Shown: positions 1 through 9,575 of the stretch, one piece after another
Layout of the letters: each line of letters begins with the position of its first letter
Position numbering within the stretch: position 1 is the stretch's first letter
Origin: Streptomyces flavochromogenes
GTDB lineage: Bacteria > Actinomycetota > Actinomycetes > Streptomycetales > Streptomycetaceae
DNA length: 64,000 nucleotides
Direction: 5' to 3'
Assembly (NCBI RefSeq): GCF_000717595.1
Contig: NZ_JNZO01000003.1
Span: 186,001 to 250,000 of the forward strand
The notes under the pieces: model-generated
Told to the model about the DNA's origin: nothing
What the model saw: the letters and a program-made list of their open reading frames with translations, nothing else
The model's database searches: none
Made by a program: the position numbers and the translations under genes

Positions 1-858
1 GTTGCGGGCGGCGGTGGCGGAGTCCGAGACGAGCCGGGCGGTGTCGCGGATCGACCTGCCGTTGTTCGCCAGATAGGGGCGGACCTTGTCGGCGTTGCCG
101 TTCACCTTGTCGGCGAGCGACTGCGTTCCGGTCGCGACCTTGCGGGATCCGCTCTCCAGGTCCTTGGCGCCCTTGTCGAGCTTCTTCAGGCCGGCGGCCA
201 GGTCGCCGCTGCCGGCCTTGGCGTCCTTGAGGCCGTTCGCCAGGTCCTTCGAGCCCTTCTTCGCCTTGTCCACGCCCTGCTTGAGGTCGCCCGCGCCCTT
301 CGCCGCCTTCGCGGTGGCGTCGTGGATGTCGGAGAAGGAGATGAAGATCTTGTCGAGGAAGGTGCGGGAGGACTTGGTGGACGCCGCGGTGCGGACCTCG
401 GAGAACACCGTCCGCGAGATCTGGCCGACGATGTAGTTGTTGGCGTCGTTCGTCCGCACCCGCAGGGCGCCGGTCTCGGGGGCGTCGCCCGAGCTGGAGG
501 CGATGCGCGAGCTGAAGTCGCCGGGCATGGTCAGGGACAGGTAGTACGTGCCGTCCTCGACGCCCTCGCGCGCCTCGGCGTCGCTCACCTGGTGCCAGGC
601 GAAGGTCTTGCTGTCGAGCAGCCCCTTGGTGATGTCGTCACCGGCGTTGATCTTCTTGCCGTCGGTGGTGGCGCCCCGGTCCTCGTTCACGAGGGCGACG
701 GGGATCTTGTCGAGCCTGCTGTACGGATCCCAGAACGAGTACAGGTACAGGGCGCCGTACAGCAGGGGCAGCAGCAGGATCGCGACGAGCGCGGCGCGCG
801 GCAGCTTTCCCCTGCCGAAGCGCTTCAGCTCAAGCGCGGCCAGTTTCGGCGAGCGCAT
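1..858 (-). CDS. YhgE/Pip family membrane protein, N-terminal 286 residues (3' end outside window)
   Basis: This is the first 286 codons of a YhgE/Pip-type protein; the gene runs off the left edge. It opens with a short basic stretch, then one hydrophobic segment (about residues 22-45) followed by the family's typical F-W-D-P-Y region. A large extracytoplasmic domain follows. From about residue 200 it has heptad-like repeats rich in K, G, A and D (motifs such as GSKDLANGLKDA and GSGDLAAGLKKL), the hallmark coiled-coil of the family. Members are known as ABC-2-like transport or phage-infection proteins, or as part of type VII-linked loci; the exact substrate is unknown. The ATG start overlaps the end of the upstream ATPase gene by 29 bp, so the two are surely one operon and probably act together. 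Confidence 0.85.
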   Translation of the reverse strand, partial: MRSPKLAALELKRFGRGKLPRAALVAILLLPLLYGALYLYSFWDPYSRLDKIPVALVNEDRGATTDGKKINAGDDITKGLLDSKTFAWHQVSDAEAREGVEDGTYYLSLTMPGDFSSRIASSSGDAPETGALRVRTNDANNYIVGQISRTVFSEVRTAASTKSSRTFLDKIFISFSDIHDATAKAAKGAGDLKQGVDKAKKGSKDLANGLKDAKAGSGDLAAGLKKLDKGAKDLESGSRKVATGTQSLADKVNGNADKVRPYLANNGRSIRDTARLVSDSATAARN

Positions 859-1840
859 CGGCCGCCCCCTCCTCGGTCGTGTCTTCGGTGAGATCGCCGT
901 CGGCCTCGTCGGCCTCGTCGGCCTCCTCGGCCTTGCCGGGCACCTGGGCCTCGTTCGCCTTGGTGTCGGCGTCGGCGTCGGCGTCCGTCTCGGCGGCGGT
1001 GCCTGCGGCGGTGTCGGCCTCGGCCTCGGCCTCGGCCTCGGCCTTGGCGTCGGCGTGGGCCTCGGCCTCCGCGTCGTCGGTGCGGGTCTCGGTGCCGCGC
1101 GCGGTGCCGGCCGCCGCCTCGTCGGTGGGGGCGTCGAGGGTGGTGATCCGCAGGGCGCCCTCGGGGGCCTCGCTGCAGACCGCCAGGACGGTGGTCCCCG
1201 AGTCGGCCACCGAGCGCAGCAGCGCCCAGGCCTCGGCGCGGTCGGCGTCCGAGAGCTTCAGGTCCGTGTCGTCCACGGCGAGCAGCCGGGGCGTGCCGAT
1301 CAGGGCCAGGGCGATCGAGAGCCGCAGTGCCTCGAGCCGCTCCAGATCCCGTACGGAGGTCCGCTCGCCCTTCGGCAGGGAGGCCAGGTCGAGCCCCGCG
1401 GCCGCCACGGCCTCGTCGATCCGGGCCCGGGCCGACGCGCGCCGCTCGGACGGGCGGCGCAGGAACGTCCGGACGGAGCCGTCGAAGCGGCTCTGGAGCA
1501 GGGCCCGCTCGCCCAGGTGCTCGGCCACCGTGAAGGCGGGGTCGAGCTCGCTGACACCGGGGACGTGCCCCAGGGCGCTGATCCGGCGCACCGCGGCCAT
1601 CTTCCTGGGCAGCGGCAGACCGCCGATCTCGGCGGTGCCCTCCTTGGCCTTCATCCGGCCGGTGAGGGCGAGCAGCAGGCAGGTGCGGCCCGAGCCCGAG
1701 GGCCCCTCGATCGCCACCAGCGTGCCAGGCCCGGCCCGGAACGAGACCTTTCTGAAGGCCCAGCCGCGCGGCCCCTTCAGTCCGAATCCGTCCGCGACGA
1801 CGGCGGCGCCGTGCGGCCGCTCCTCGGCTTCCGCTCCCAC
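830..1840 (-). CDS. Degenerate ABC-type ATPase partnered with YhgE/Pip protein
   Basis: About 336 residues from a GTG preceded by a G-rich ribosome site (GGGGGGTGG). The N-terminal 200 residues fold like an ABC nucleotide-binding domain: Walker A GPSGSGRT is intact. Where LSGGQ is expected the sequence reads LERLEALRLSIALAL, and the Walker B region reads LLAVDDTD, so the usual catalytic Glu is Asp. The last ~110 residues are low complexity, dominated by Ala, Glu, Asp and Thr in alternating A-E/A-D runs. It overlaps the downstream YhgE/Pip gene, so it probably energises or regulates that membrane protein. It may bind ATP but hydrolyse it poorly; this is inferred from motif loss only. A TetR-like operator lies 29 bp upstream. 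Confidence 0.75.
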   Translation of the reverse strand: MGAEAEERPHGAAVVADGFGLKGPRGWAFRKVSFRAGPGTLVAIEGPSGSGRTCLLLALTGRMKAKEGTAEIGGLPLPRKMAAVRRISALGHVPGVSELDPAFTVAEHLGERALLQSRFDGSVRTFLRRPSERRASARARIDEAVAAAGLDLASLPKGERTSVRDLERLEALRLSIALALIGTPRLLAVDDTDLKLSDADRAEAWALLRSVADSGTTVLAVCSEAPEGALRITTLDAPTDEAAAGTARGTETRTDDAEAEAHADAKAEAEAEAEADTAAGTAAETDADADADTKANEAQVPGKAEEADEADEADGDLTEDTTEEGAADALAETGRA

Positions 1841-1868
1841 GGGTCCACCCCCCGATTCCCCTTTTTGA

Positions 1869-1882
1869 ACTGACTGGTCAGT
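1869..1882. promoter_or_regulatory. Perfect inverted repeat ACTGAC-TG-GTCAGT, TetR-like operator
   Basis: Two perfect 6-bp arms with a 2-bp centre sit 29 bp upstream of the ATPase GTG, in its promoter region. The form (TGACTGGTCA core) resembles operators of TetR-family repressors that control membrane or efflux genes. No TetR gene is visible inside the window; it could lie beyond the left edge, after the YhgE/Pip gene. Confidence 0.55.
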
Positions 1883-2005
1883 GCAAAAGTTACCCCCGAG
1901 TCGGCTTCTCAGGCAAAACCCCAGGTCACGGGGATTGTCAGTGGGGGCGGGCACGATGGACACATACGGCCACGAAGCCGTCACGCGACGACAGGAGGAC
2001 TCGTC

Positions 2006-2521
2006 ATGGCAAGCCCTTCCGCAGCAGCCGCGCCCCGCCGACGCCCCACCCCCGCGCAGGCGGGACCCGCCTCCGACATCCACCCCGTCCCGCGCGCCGC
2101 CGCCCCGCCGGCCGCCCTCGACCTCCTCGCCAAGGCGCGTGCCGGACTCGCCGAGGCCGCCGCGCTCGACCGCCCCCACGAGCGGTACGCCGCGGCCCAC
2201 CTCGCCGCCCTGCGGGCCGCCGCCGCCGTGCTGGCCGCCCGGGCCAGGCCCGAGACCGGGCCCCGCCGCAGACAGCGGATACGGAGCGCCTGGGAACTCC
2301 TGGCCGGGCTGGCGCCCGAGCTGACCGAGTGGTGCGCCCTCTTCGCCTCCGGGGCCGAGCGCAGGGCCCGCGCCGAGGCCGGGATCGCCGGCGCGGCGAC
2401 CCGGCGCGAGGCCGACGACCTGCTCAGGGACGCCGCGTACTTCCTGCGCCTGGTCGAGCGGCTGCTCGCCCTCCAGCCGGTGCTGCCCCGGCAGCCGGGC
2501 GCGGACGAGGCGGGCGGCTGA
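2006..2521 (+). CDS. SAV_6107 family HEPN-domain protein
   Basis: 171 residues; the ATG follows AGGAGG with good spacing. After a Pro/Ala-rich, probably disordered N-terminus of ~40 residues, the rest is an all-helical domain: a helix with D-R-P-H-E-R-Y, an Ala/Leu-rich helix, an arginine patch and a C-terminal L-R-D-A-A-Y-F-L-R-L-V-E helix. This matches the actinobacterial SAV_6107 HEPN family, small four-helix proteins of unknown role related to nucleotide- or RNA-binding HEPN domains. It stands alone between the divergent ATPase gene and a methyltransferase. Function is not known beyond the fold. Confidence 0.75.
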   Translation: MASPSAAAAPRRRPTPAQAGPASDIHPVPRAAAPPAALDLLAKARAGLAEAAALDRPHERYAAAHLAALRAAAAVLAARARPETGPRRRQRIRSAWELLAGLAPELTEWCALFASGAERRARAEAGIAGAATRREADDLLRDAAYFLRLVERLLALQPVLPRQPGADEAGG

Positions 2522-2640
2522 CCTCGGCGCGGGCCCGGGGGTGCGCCGGCGATCGGGCCGGGCTCGCGGCGTGATCGGCAAGGCACCCCCCAGGCCATAG
2601 GGTGGGGGCGTCCGTACCCGTCACCGAGGAGTCAACAGCC

Positions 2641-3429
2641 GTGCCGGACCCTTCCCCTGTCTTCGGTCGAGAGGCGACCTCGCGCCCGTCGCGCGCCTCC
2701 CTGCGTACCGCCGTCGTCTGGGACGTCCTCAAGGACGCCCTCGACCGCCGGGTCGAGGCCACCGGGAAGGACAGCCTCGACGTCCTCGACACCGGCGGCG
2801 GCTCCGGGAACTTCGCGGTGCCGGTCGCCCGCCTCGGCCACCGGGTCACCGTCGTCGACCCCAGCCCCAACGCGCTCTTCGCGCTCGAACGCCGGGCCGC
2901 CGAGGCCGGGGTCGCCGATCTCGTCACCGGCGTCCAGGGCGACATCAGCGGCCTCTTCGACGTGGTCGGGCGCGAGAGCTACGACGCGGTGCTCTGCCAC
3001 GGCGTCCTGGAGTACGTCGACGACCCCGCCGAAGGCGTACGGAACGCGGTCGCCGCGCTCCGGCCCGCCGGCAGCCTCAGCCTGCTCGCCGCCGGACTCG
3101 GCGGCGCGGTCCTGGCCCGTGCCCTCGCCGGGCACTTCACCGAGGCCCGGCACGCGCTCTCCGACCCGGCGGGCCGCTGGGGCGCGGGCGACCCCGTACC
3201 CCGGCGCTTCACCGCCGAGCAGCTCACCGAACTGGCCGACGGGGCCGGTCTGGACGTCGGCGCGGTCCACGGTGTCCGGGTCTTCGCCGACCTCGTTCCG
3301 GGCGTCCTCGTCGACACCGAACCCGGCGCGGCCGAGGCCCTGCTCAAGCTGGAGGCGGCCGCCGCCGAGCTGCCCTCCTTCCACGCCATCGCCACCCAGC
3401 TGCACGTCCTGGGCGAGAAGCGGGCCTGA
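2641..3429 (+). CDS. Class I SAM-dependent methyltransferase
   Basis: 262 residues from a GTG preceded by GAGGAG at 7-8 bases; an in-frame GTG at 2602 is less likely. The Rossmann-type SAM site is clear: motif I L-D-T-G-G-G-S-G-N-F (about residues 46-55), an acidic residue after the second strand (VTVVDPSPN), then GD-I-S and C-H-G-V-L-E-Y-V for motifs post-II and IV. It is most like small-molecule methyltransferases of the UbiE/SmtA type. The substrate cannot be read from sequence. It precedes the DUF3040 gene but is separated from it by ~270 bp that contain promoter-like signals. Confidence 0.8.
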   Translation: MPDPSPVFGREATSRPSRASLRTAVVWDVLKDALDRRVEATGKDSLDVLDTGGGSGNFAVPVARLGHRVTVVDPSPNALFALERRAAEAGVADLVTGVQGDISGLFDVVGRESYDAVLCHGVLEYVDDPAEGVRNAVAALRPAGSLSLLAAGLGGAVLARALAGHFTEARHALSDPAGRWGAGDPVPRRFTAEQLTELADGAGLDVGAVHGVRVFADLVPGVLVDTEPGAAEALLKLEAAAAELPSFHAIATQLHVLGEKRA

Positions 3430-3622
3430 GCTGGACGGCCACCCGTTCGGCGGTCCGGGCCGCGGCACTCCATGGAGTACGCCACAGCCCGCCCGATAAC
3501 GGGCTCTGCCCCGTATGATCGGGGGACAGCATCCGGCATGACGGAGGAGGGCCTGGGGAATCAACGCCTCAGCAACCGATCCGCATGGCGGCCCGGATTG
3601 GCTATTCGGCATTGAGGGCGGG

Positions 3623-3651
3623 TTTCACGGGGGCGATTCCCTGCCTATCCT
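3623..3651 (+). promoter_or_regulatory. Candidate promoter for DUF3040 gene, in the 3430-3701 gap
   Basis: The 272-bp gap after the methyltransferase holds a TTTCAC - 17 bp - TATCCT pair, with AGGAGG and the GTG of the next gene about 40-50 bp downstream. A second strong -10 (TATGAT at 3514-3519) has no evident -35. A perfect 12-bp palindrome ACTCCATGGAGT lies at 3467-3478. No convincing gene was found in the gap. Confidence 0.35.
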
Positions 3652-3701
3652 GAAAGGGCCGCAAACCGGTCGCCCCCGCGACCGACGACTAGGAGGACTC
3701 C

Positions 3702-4112
3702 GTGCCGCTCTCGGAGCACGAGCAGCGAATGCTCGAGCAGATGGAGCGAGCGCTGTACGCCGAAGATCCCAAGTTCGCGACAGCGCTCGAGGGAAGCGGA
3801 CTGCGTACGTACACCCGGCGACGGGTCTACCAGGCAGTCGCCGGCTTCCTGGTGGGTATCGCGCTCCTCATGGCCGGAATGGTCGCACAGCAGATCTGGA
3901 TCAGCGTGGTGGGATTCCTCGTCATGCTGGGCTGCGCGGTCCTGGCGGTCACCGGATGGCGCAAGGCGCCGAAGCCGGGCGAGCAGCAGCAGGCCACCAG
4001 GGGTGGGACGACGGCCGGTGGCCGTCAGACCCGGCAGCGACGCTCCATGATGAACCGGATGGAAGAGCGGTGGCAGCGCCGCCGCGACGAGCAGCAGGGT
4101 GGCGGCCACTGA
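3702..4112 (+). CDS. DUF3040 family small membrane protein
   Basis: 136 residues from a GTG with AGGAGG seven bases upstream. The first ~45 residues (M-P-L-S-E-H-E-Q-R-M-L-E-Q-M-E) match the DUF3040 signature: a short amphipathic cytoplasmic segment followed by two closely spaced transmembrane helices (about residues 48-68 and 70-88). The C-terminal tail is basic and glutamine-rich. The family is near-universal in actinobacteria and often sits beside dcw or lipid-metabolism genes. Role unknown; the topology suggests a small membrane scaffold. Confidence 0.85.
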   Translation: MPLSEHEQRMLEQMERALYAEDPKFATALEGSGLRTYTRRRVYQAVAGFLVGIALLMAGMVAQQIWISVVGFLVMLGCAVLAVTGWRKAPKPGEQQQATRGGTTAGGRQTRQRRSMMNRMEERWQRRRDEQQGGGH

Positions 4113-4152
4113 CGGCCCCCTGAGCGGAGGCCCCGCGCAACGCATCCGACCG

Positions 4153-4194
4153 AGCCCCGTGACGCCGGCGCGACCGCGCCGACCGCACGGGGCT
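4153..4194 (+). terminator. Rho-independent-like terminator after DUF3040 gene
   Basis: The arms AGCCCCGTG and CACGGGGCT pair perfectly, and a GC-rich inner segment can also fold. It begins 41 bp after the DUF3040 stop and is followed by a T-containing stretch, without a real U-run, as is usual in Streptomyces. Confidence 0.6.
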
Positions 4195-4266
4195 TCGTCG
4201 TGGCGTGGGTCGCGGCCGGCGCCTGCCCTGTCGGGCGCCCGGGCCGACGGGACCGTTGGCCCCCGT

Positions 4267-4550
4267 TGTGGGCAGCTGTTCCGCTGGGGCGTGGGGGTCC
4301 CCCCGGACGGAGTCCGGGGGAGGGTGGGCACGACGAACGGCGCCCCTTGCCGGGCCCAGGCTCCCGCGCGCTGACCCGCACCCCGGGTGTGCGCCGCACT
4401 GTGGGTGCGGGTCCAGGCACAAGGGGCGGAGGCGCCGCCAAGGGCGCCGTCCGGTGTGCCCACCCGTCCCTCCCCCAAGGACTTCGTCCAGGGGGGAACC
4501 CCCAAGGACTTCGTCCAGGGGGGAACCCCCAAGCGGGACGATTGCCCACA
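4267..4550. repeat. ~284-bp imperfect foldback (inverted repeat) element between convergent genes
   Basis: The ends TGTGGGCA (4267-4274) and TGCCCACA (4543-4550) are perfect complements. The arms stay complementary inward in blocks: a GGGGGTCCCCCC...GGACG...AGTCC...GGGGGAGG block against its mirror, GTGGGCAC near 4324 against GTGCCCAC near 4455, CCCCTTG against CAAGGGG, and GACCCGCACCC against GGGTGCGGGTC around a short centre near 4383-4400. The right arm carries an extra tandem copy of a 27-bp unit (4472-4498 and 4499-4525). No ORF fits. It fills most of the 526-bp gap between the convergent DUF3040 and transglutaminase genes. Similar G/C-block repeats recur between genes in Streptomyces; a MITE-like or structural RNA role is inference. 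Confidence 0.7.
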
Positions 4551-4638
4551 CGGCGGGCGCAGCGCACACGTGGGCATGGGGGACTCGACCTGCGACGGTG
4601 GAGGCCCGGGGGTTCGGGTCCGGGCCTCCCGTCCGGCG

Positions 4639-7065
4639 TCAGGCTGTTTCGCGCGGGGTGCGGCGGAAGCGGGCCAGAGCCGCGTCCCGCCGCACCGACC
4701 ACCTCGTCGACGTCTCCGACCACCGCGCCGCCGTCGACCAGCGCAGTCGGGCGGCCGAGCGCGGGGCAAGGAGCGCGCGGAGGCGCATTCGGCGGTCGGC
4801 CGACGCCTGGAAGCCCGCCCGGATCCGGGCCGCCTCCTCCGCCAGGCCGGGAGCCGGCCGAGGGTTCGGCGCGTACAGCGCCTCCTCCACCGCCCGGGCC
4901 ACCCGGTGCACCGTGTCGGCCGTCTCGCCGCCCAGCTCGCCCAGGCGGACGATCCGGGCCGCCGTACGCCTAGGGGTCTGCGACTCGTCGGGCTCGACCC
5001 CGTAGTCCCAGGCCGTGTCGATGATCTCCTGCCAGACCGCGAGCGTCCGCGCCGCCGTCTCCTCCGGGCCGCGTGCCCCGGTGGGGCCGGCCGGACCCAG
5101 CCGTCGTGCCCGTACCCGTGTACGCCACAGCAGGGGGAGGAGGGGGACCGCGAGGACCGCGAGGGCTCCCACGACGATCAGGACCACCGTCAGGGGGTCA
5201 GGGCCCCCGCCGGACGAGTCCGCGCCCGCCACGGCCTCCTCCGGGCCGCAGTCGCCGAGCCGGCGCTCCTGCGGCGTGCAGCTCTCCGAGGCACTGGGCG
5301 CGGCGGACGGCTGAGCCGAGGCGCTCTGCTCCGGCCGGGCGGGACCGGTGGCCGTACCCGAGGGCGCGTTGTCCAGGGTGTACGACGGGGTGGAGCCCCG
5401 CGAGGGGGTCGGCTCGAACCGTGTCCAGCCCACACCCTCGAAGTACAGCTCGGGCCAGGCGTGCGCGTCCCTGATGCCGACCGAGACCGAGCCGTCGGTC
5501 TGCGTCGTGCCCGGCATGAAGCCCACGGCCACGCGGGCCGGGATGCCCAGGGTGCGGGCCATCGCCGCCATCGAGAAGGAGAAGTGGACGCAGAAGCCCT
5601 CCTTGTCCTTCAGGAAGCGGGAGATCGCCTGCACACCCGTGCCGGACTCGACGTCCACGTCGTAGCGGAAGCCGCCGTCCCGGGCGAACCACTCCTGGAG
5701 CTTCACCGCCTGCTCGTAGTCGTTGCGCGCGCCCTTGGTGACCTGGAGCGCGGTCGCCTTCACATCGGCCGGCAACGAGGACGGGACCTTGGTGTACTCG
5801 CGGCGGAGCTTCTCCGGGGCGTCCCCGGCCGCGCCCAGCTGTTCGGACGTCGGCTGCACGGCCAGGCTGGAGACCGTGTAGCGGGCACCCTTGGTGGTCT
5901 GCTTGTCGTCGCCGACGAGCATCCGGCCGGCCGGCTCGTACCGCCAGCGGCCGTCGATGTCGACGCGGCCGGCCGGGTACGGCATCGGCAGCCACTTCTG
6001 CTCGTACCCCTCGGAGGCGACGAAGTTGCTGGTCACCTCGGTGATGCGGACGCTCTGGGAGAGTCCGTCCGGCCAGGGCAGCTGCTTGGGCACGGCCTCG
6101 ATGGGGCGGACGGAGGACTTCCACGAGGTGCCGTCGAACTGGTCGAGGGCGACGAGCCGCAGGTACAGGCCGGAGGTGTCGCGCGCGTTGGTCCGGTAGC
6201 GCAGCACCTCCCGGTCCTCCGGCTGGCGGAGGTTGTCCTGGAGGGAGACCAGCGGGTTCACGGCCGAGATGGTGCCGCCGCGACCCTCGCCGCCGGTGCC
6301 CTCGCCGTCGCCGTTGCCGATGAGGCCGCCGGTGAAGCCGGGCAGGGCGAACGGGACGACCATGGCGACGCCCATGGCCACGGCACCGATGCGGCGGCCG
6401 GTGCGGGCCGGGGCGAAGGCGGGGCCGCCGCCGCCCGCGACGGACGAGCCGGGCCGGGCGGAGCGCTGGGCGCCGCCGAAGACCCGGCCCCACTGCGAGA
6501 GCCGGTCGCGGCCCTCGGCGAGCAGGAGCAGCAGATAGCCGGAGGCGGCGAGGAGGAACCAGAGCCAGCCGGCGCCGCCGCCGGAGAGACCGGCCGCCAC
6601 CGAGTACAGGGCCAGCAGCGGAAGACCGGCCGGGGCCGCCTTGCGGAAGGTGACGGCGAGGGTGTCCACCATGAGGCCGATCGCGACCACGCCGCCGACC
6701 AGCATGAGCCGGATGCCCTCGGTGTCCGGCGCGGGGATCGCGTACCGGCTGACGTCCTCGGCGCCCGCCGCGAACAGGTCGGCGGCGTACGTGAAGGCCT
6801 GCGGGCCGGGAAGGAACCCGAGGATCGCCTGCTCGCGGGCGAAGATCGCGGTCAGCGCGAGGAGCGCGACGGCGAGCTGGGCGATCAGGGTCAGGGGCCG
6901 GGCCAGCGGTGCCCGCCGGGCCAGCGTTCCCGCCCCGCTCACCAGGGCGAGGACGAAGGCGGCCGTGAAGATCCAGGTCGCCGGCTTCACCAGGGGAAGC
7001 AGCGCTCCGGACGCCATCAGGGTGGCGCCCCAGGCGGCCAGGGTCAGCCGTGCGCGCCCGCTCAT
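4639..7065 (-). CDS. TgpA-like transglutaminase-domain membrane protein (DUF3488)
   Basis: 808 residues. The chosen ATG lies six bases after GGAGG and overlaps the DUF58 stop (ATGA). The N-terminal ~200 residues are a bundle of about six transmembrane helices (DUF3488). A periplasmic region follows with a transglutaminase-like core: the Cys of G-F-C-V-H-F-S near residue 491, and His and Asp in D-A-H-A-W-P-E and after it form the triad. A Ser/Pro/Ala-rich linker, one more transmembrane helix and a C-terminal DUF4129-like cytoplasmic tail end the protein. This is the usual TgpA architecture. The family occurs next to MoxR and DUF58 genes, as here, and is linked to cell-envelope function; the substrate is unknown. 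Confidence 0.88.
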   Translation of the reverse strand: MSGRARLTLAAWGATLMASGALLPLVKPATWIFTAAFVLALVSGAGTLARRAPLARPLTLIAQLAVALLALTAIFAREQAILGFLPGPQAFTYAADLFAAGAEDVSRYAIPAPDTEGIRLMLVGGVVAIGLMVDTLAVTFRKAAPAGLPLLALYSVAAGLSGGGAGWLWFLLAASGYLLLLLAEGRDRLSQWGRVFGGAQRSARPGSSVAGGGGPAFAPARTGRRIGAVAMGVAMVVPFALPGFTGGLIGNGDGEGTGGEGRGGTISAVNPLVSLQDNLRQPEDREVLRYRTNARDTSGLYLRLVALDQFDGTSWKSSVRPIEAVPKQLPWPDGLSQSVRITEVTSNFVASEGYEQKWLPMPYPAGRVDIDGRWRYEPAGRMLVGDDKQTTKGARYTVSSLAVQPTSEQLGAAGDAPEKLRREYTKVPSSLPADVKATALQVTKGARNDYEQAVKLQEWFARDGGFRYDVDVESGTGVQAISRFLKDKEGFCVHFSFSMAAMARTLGIPARVAVGFMPGTTQTDGSVSVGIRDAHAWPELYFEGVGWTRFEPTPSRGSTPSYTLDNAPSGTATGPARPEQSASAQPSAAPSASESCTPQERRLGDCGPEEAVAGADSSGGGPDPLTVVLIVVGALAVLAVPLLPLLWRTRVRARRLGPAGPTGARGPEETAARTLAVWQEIIDTAWDYGVEPDESQTPRRTAARIVRLGELGGETADTVHRVARAVEEALYAPNPRPAPGLAEEAARIRAGFQASADRRMRLRALLAPRSAARLRWSTAARWSETSTRWSVRRDAALARFRRTPRETA

Positions 7066-8413
7066 GACCATCCTCCGTAGGTGTCGGCGGCGGACTCCGC
7101 ACGGACTCCGGCCGCCTGCTGCCACAGGTCGGCGAGCTTGGCCGCGGGCGGTACGGCCAGCGCCGTCCAGCCCGCCTCGCGCAGCTGCCGTACCCGGTCC
7201 TCGACGGCCCCGGCGACCGCGCCGCCGGTCAGCCAGGTCCCGGAGTCCAGGACGAAGGCGACGGCCGCGCCGGTGCGGTTCCGCATCCGGGCGGTCAGGG
7301 CGGCCTGCTCCTCGTCGAGATCGCCGACGAAGGCGACGAGCAGTCCCTCGTCGCCGCCGCGCAGCACGTCGGAGGCGCGGGAGAGACCGCCGCCCTCGGA
7401 GTGGTCGACGACCGCGAGGGTGTCCATCATCAGACCGGCCGACTCGGCCGAGTCCTGGGACGAGCCGGCGAAGCCCTCGGTGCCCTCGCCGGGCACGGAG
7501 CTGCCGGTGTCGGTGACGAGCCGGACCGCGTAGCCGCGCTCCAGCATGTGGATCAGGGCGGACGCGGCGCCGGAGACCGCCCACTCGAACGCCGAGTCGG
7601 GGCCGGAGCCCTGGTAGGCGATCCGGCGGGTGTCGAGGAGGACGGTGCAGCGGGCCCGCTGCGGCTGTTCCTCGCGGCGGACCATCAGTTCGCCGTAGCG
7701 GGCGGTGGAGCGCCAGTGCACCCGGCGCAGGTCGTCGCCGTGGCGGTAGGCGCGCGGAATGATGTCGTCGTCGCCGGCGAGGGCGAGCGAGCGCTGCTGT
7801 CCGTCGCCGTACCCCGAGGCCTCGCCGGCGAGCTTCACCGGCGGCAGCGCCTCGGTCCGCGGGACGACGGTGAGGGTGTCGTACGCGCTGAAGGAGCGGG
7901 TCAGCTCGCACATCCCGAAGGGGTCGTTGAGCCGCAGCTGGAGCGGGCCCAGCGGGAAGCGGCCGCGCAGGTCGGAGCGGACCCGGTAGGACACCTCGCG
8001 CCGGCCGCCCGCCTCGACCCGGTCGAGGACGAAGCGGGGGCGGGGCCCCAGCATGTACGGCACGTGGTCCTGGAGCATCAGCAGCCCGGTGGGGAGCTTG
8101 GAGACGTTCTCCATCCGCAGCTGGACCCGGGCCTCGGAGCCCGCCTCCACCCGCTGCGGGGTGAGCCGGCGGGAGGCCGCGACCCGGTAGCGGGTGCGGT
8201 GCAGCACGAGGACGCAGATCAGCGGCAGCGTGGCGAGCAGCAGGCCGACGCGCAGCAGATCGGCCTGGCCGAGGACGTACGCGCAGGCGGCGGCGGCCAC
8301 TCCCGCGGCGAGGAAGGAACGGCCACGGGTGGTGAGACCGCCGAGGGCGGCCCGCAGACCGCCCCGGTCGTCCTCGTCGCCCCGCTGTCCGTCCGGCACG
8401 GCAGCGGTGGTCA

Positions 8414-8414
<1 letters not shown>
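7062..8414 (-). CDS. DUF58 domain-containing membrane protein
   Basis: 450 residues from ATG at 8414; a GTG one codon upstream is possible. Two closely packed transmembrane helices near residues 30-70 precede a beta-rich region and the DUF58 core (about residues 190-300), which contains the conserved stretch R-A-Y-R-H-G-D-D-L-R-R-V-H-W-R-S-T-A-R. A von Willebrand A-like fold follows, with D-T-R in place of a complete MIDAS. It overlaps the MoxR stop by one base and the transglutaminase start by four, so all three are translationally coupled. DUF58 proteins are thought to be partners of MoxR ATPases in assembling or activating envelope proteins. Confidence 0.88.
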
Positions 8415-9430
<1,016 letters not shown>

Positions 9431-9502
9431 CCGGCCCTCCTCGGCCTTCCGGAACACGGACACCTGCCCCCGTGGAAACGTCGGAGGGTGTCGCACCCCA
9501 GC

Positions 9503-9532
9503 ATTCTTGTTCGCATGGCCGGGTTGTGTCAC
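9503..9532 (-). promoter_or_regulatory. Candidate promoter of the MoxR operon with overlapping inverted repeat
   Basis: Read leftward: GTGACA - 18 bp - AAGAAT, about 75 bp upstream of the MoxR start. A perfect CACTTG/CAAGTG inverted repeat (9530-9549) overlaps the -35 and could be an operator. Confidence 0.4.
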
Positions 9533-9575
9533 TTGCGGAGGGACAAGTGCAAGGGAAATGCCGGGCTTTGGGTGT

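Noticed and set aside
548..1873. Long rightward ORFs with V-G-L or A-S repeats over the first 2 kb
   Set aside because: They lie opposite the ATPase and YhgE/Pip genes and arise from GC-rich codon bias; they have no ribosome site or family motifs.
3539..3619. Short ORFs (22-26 codons) before the DUF3040 gene
   Set aside because: No ribosome site, poor third-position GC bias, and they overlap promoter-like elements.
4387..7080. 897-codon rightward ORF opposite the transglutaminase gene
   Set aside because: Antisense shadow: Gly/Arg/Ala-rich composition without domains, while the leftward frame has clear transmembrane and catalytic motifs.
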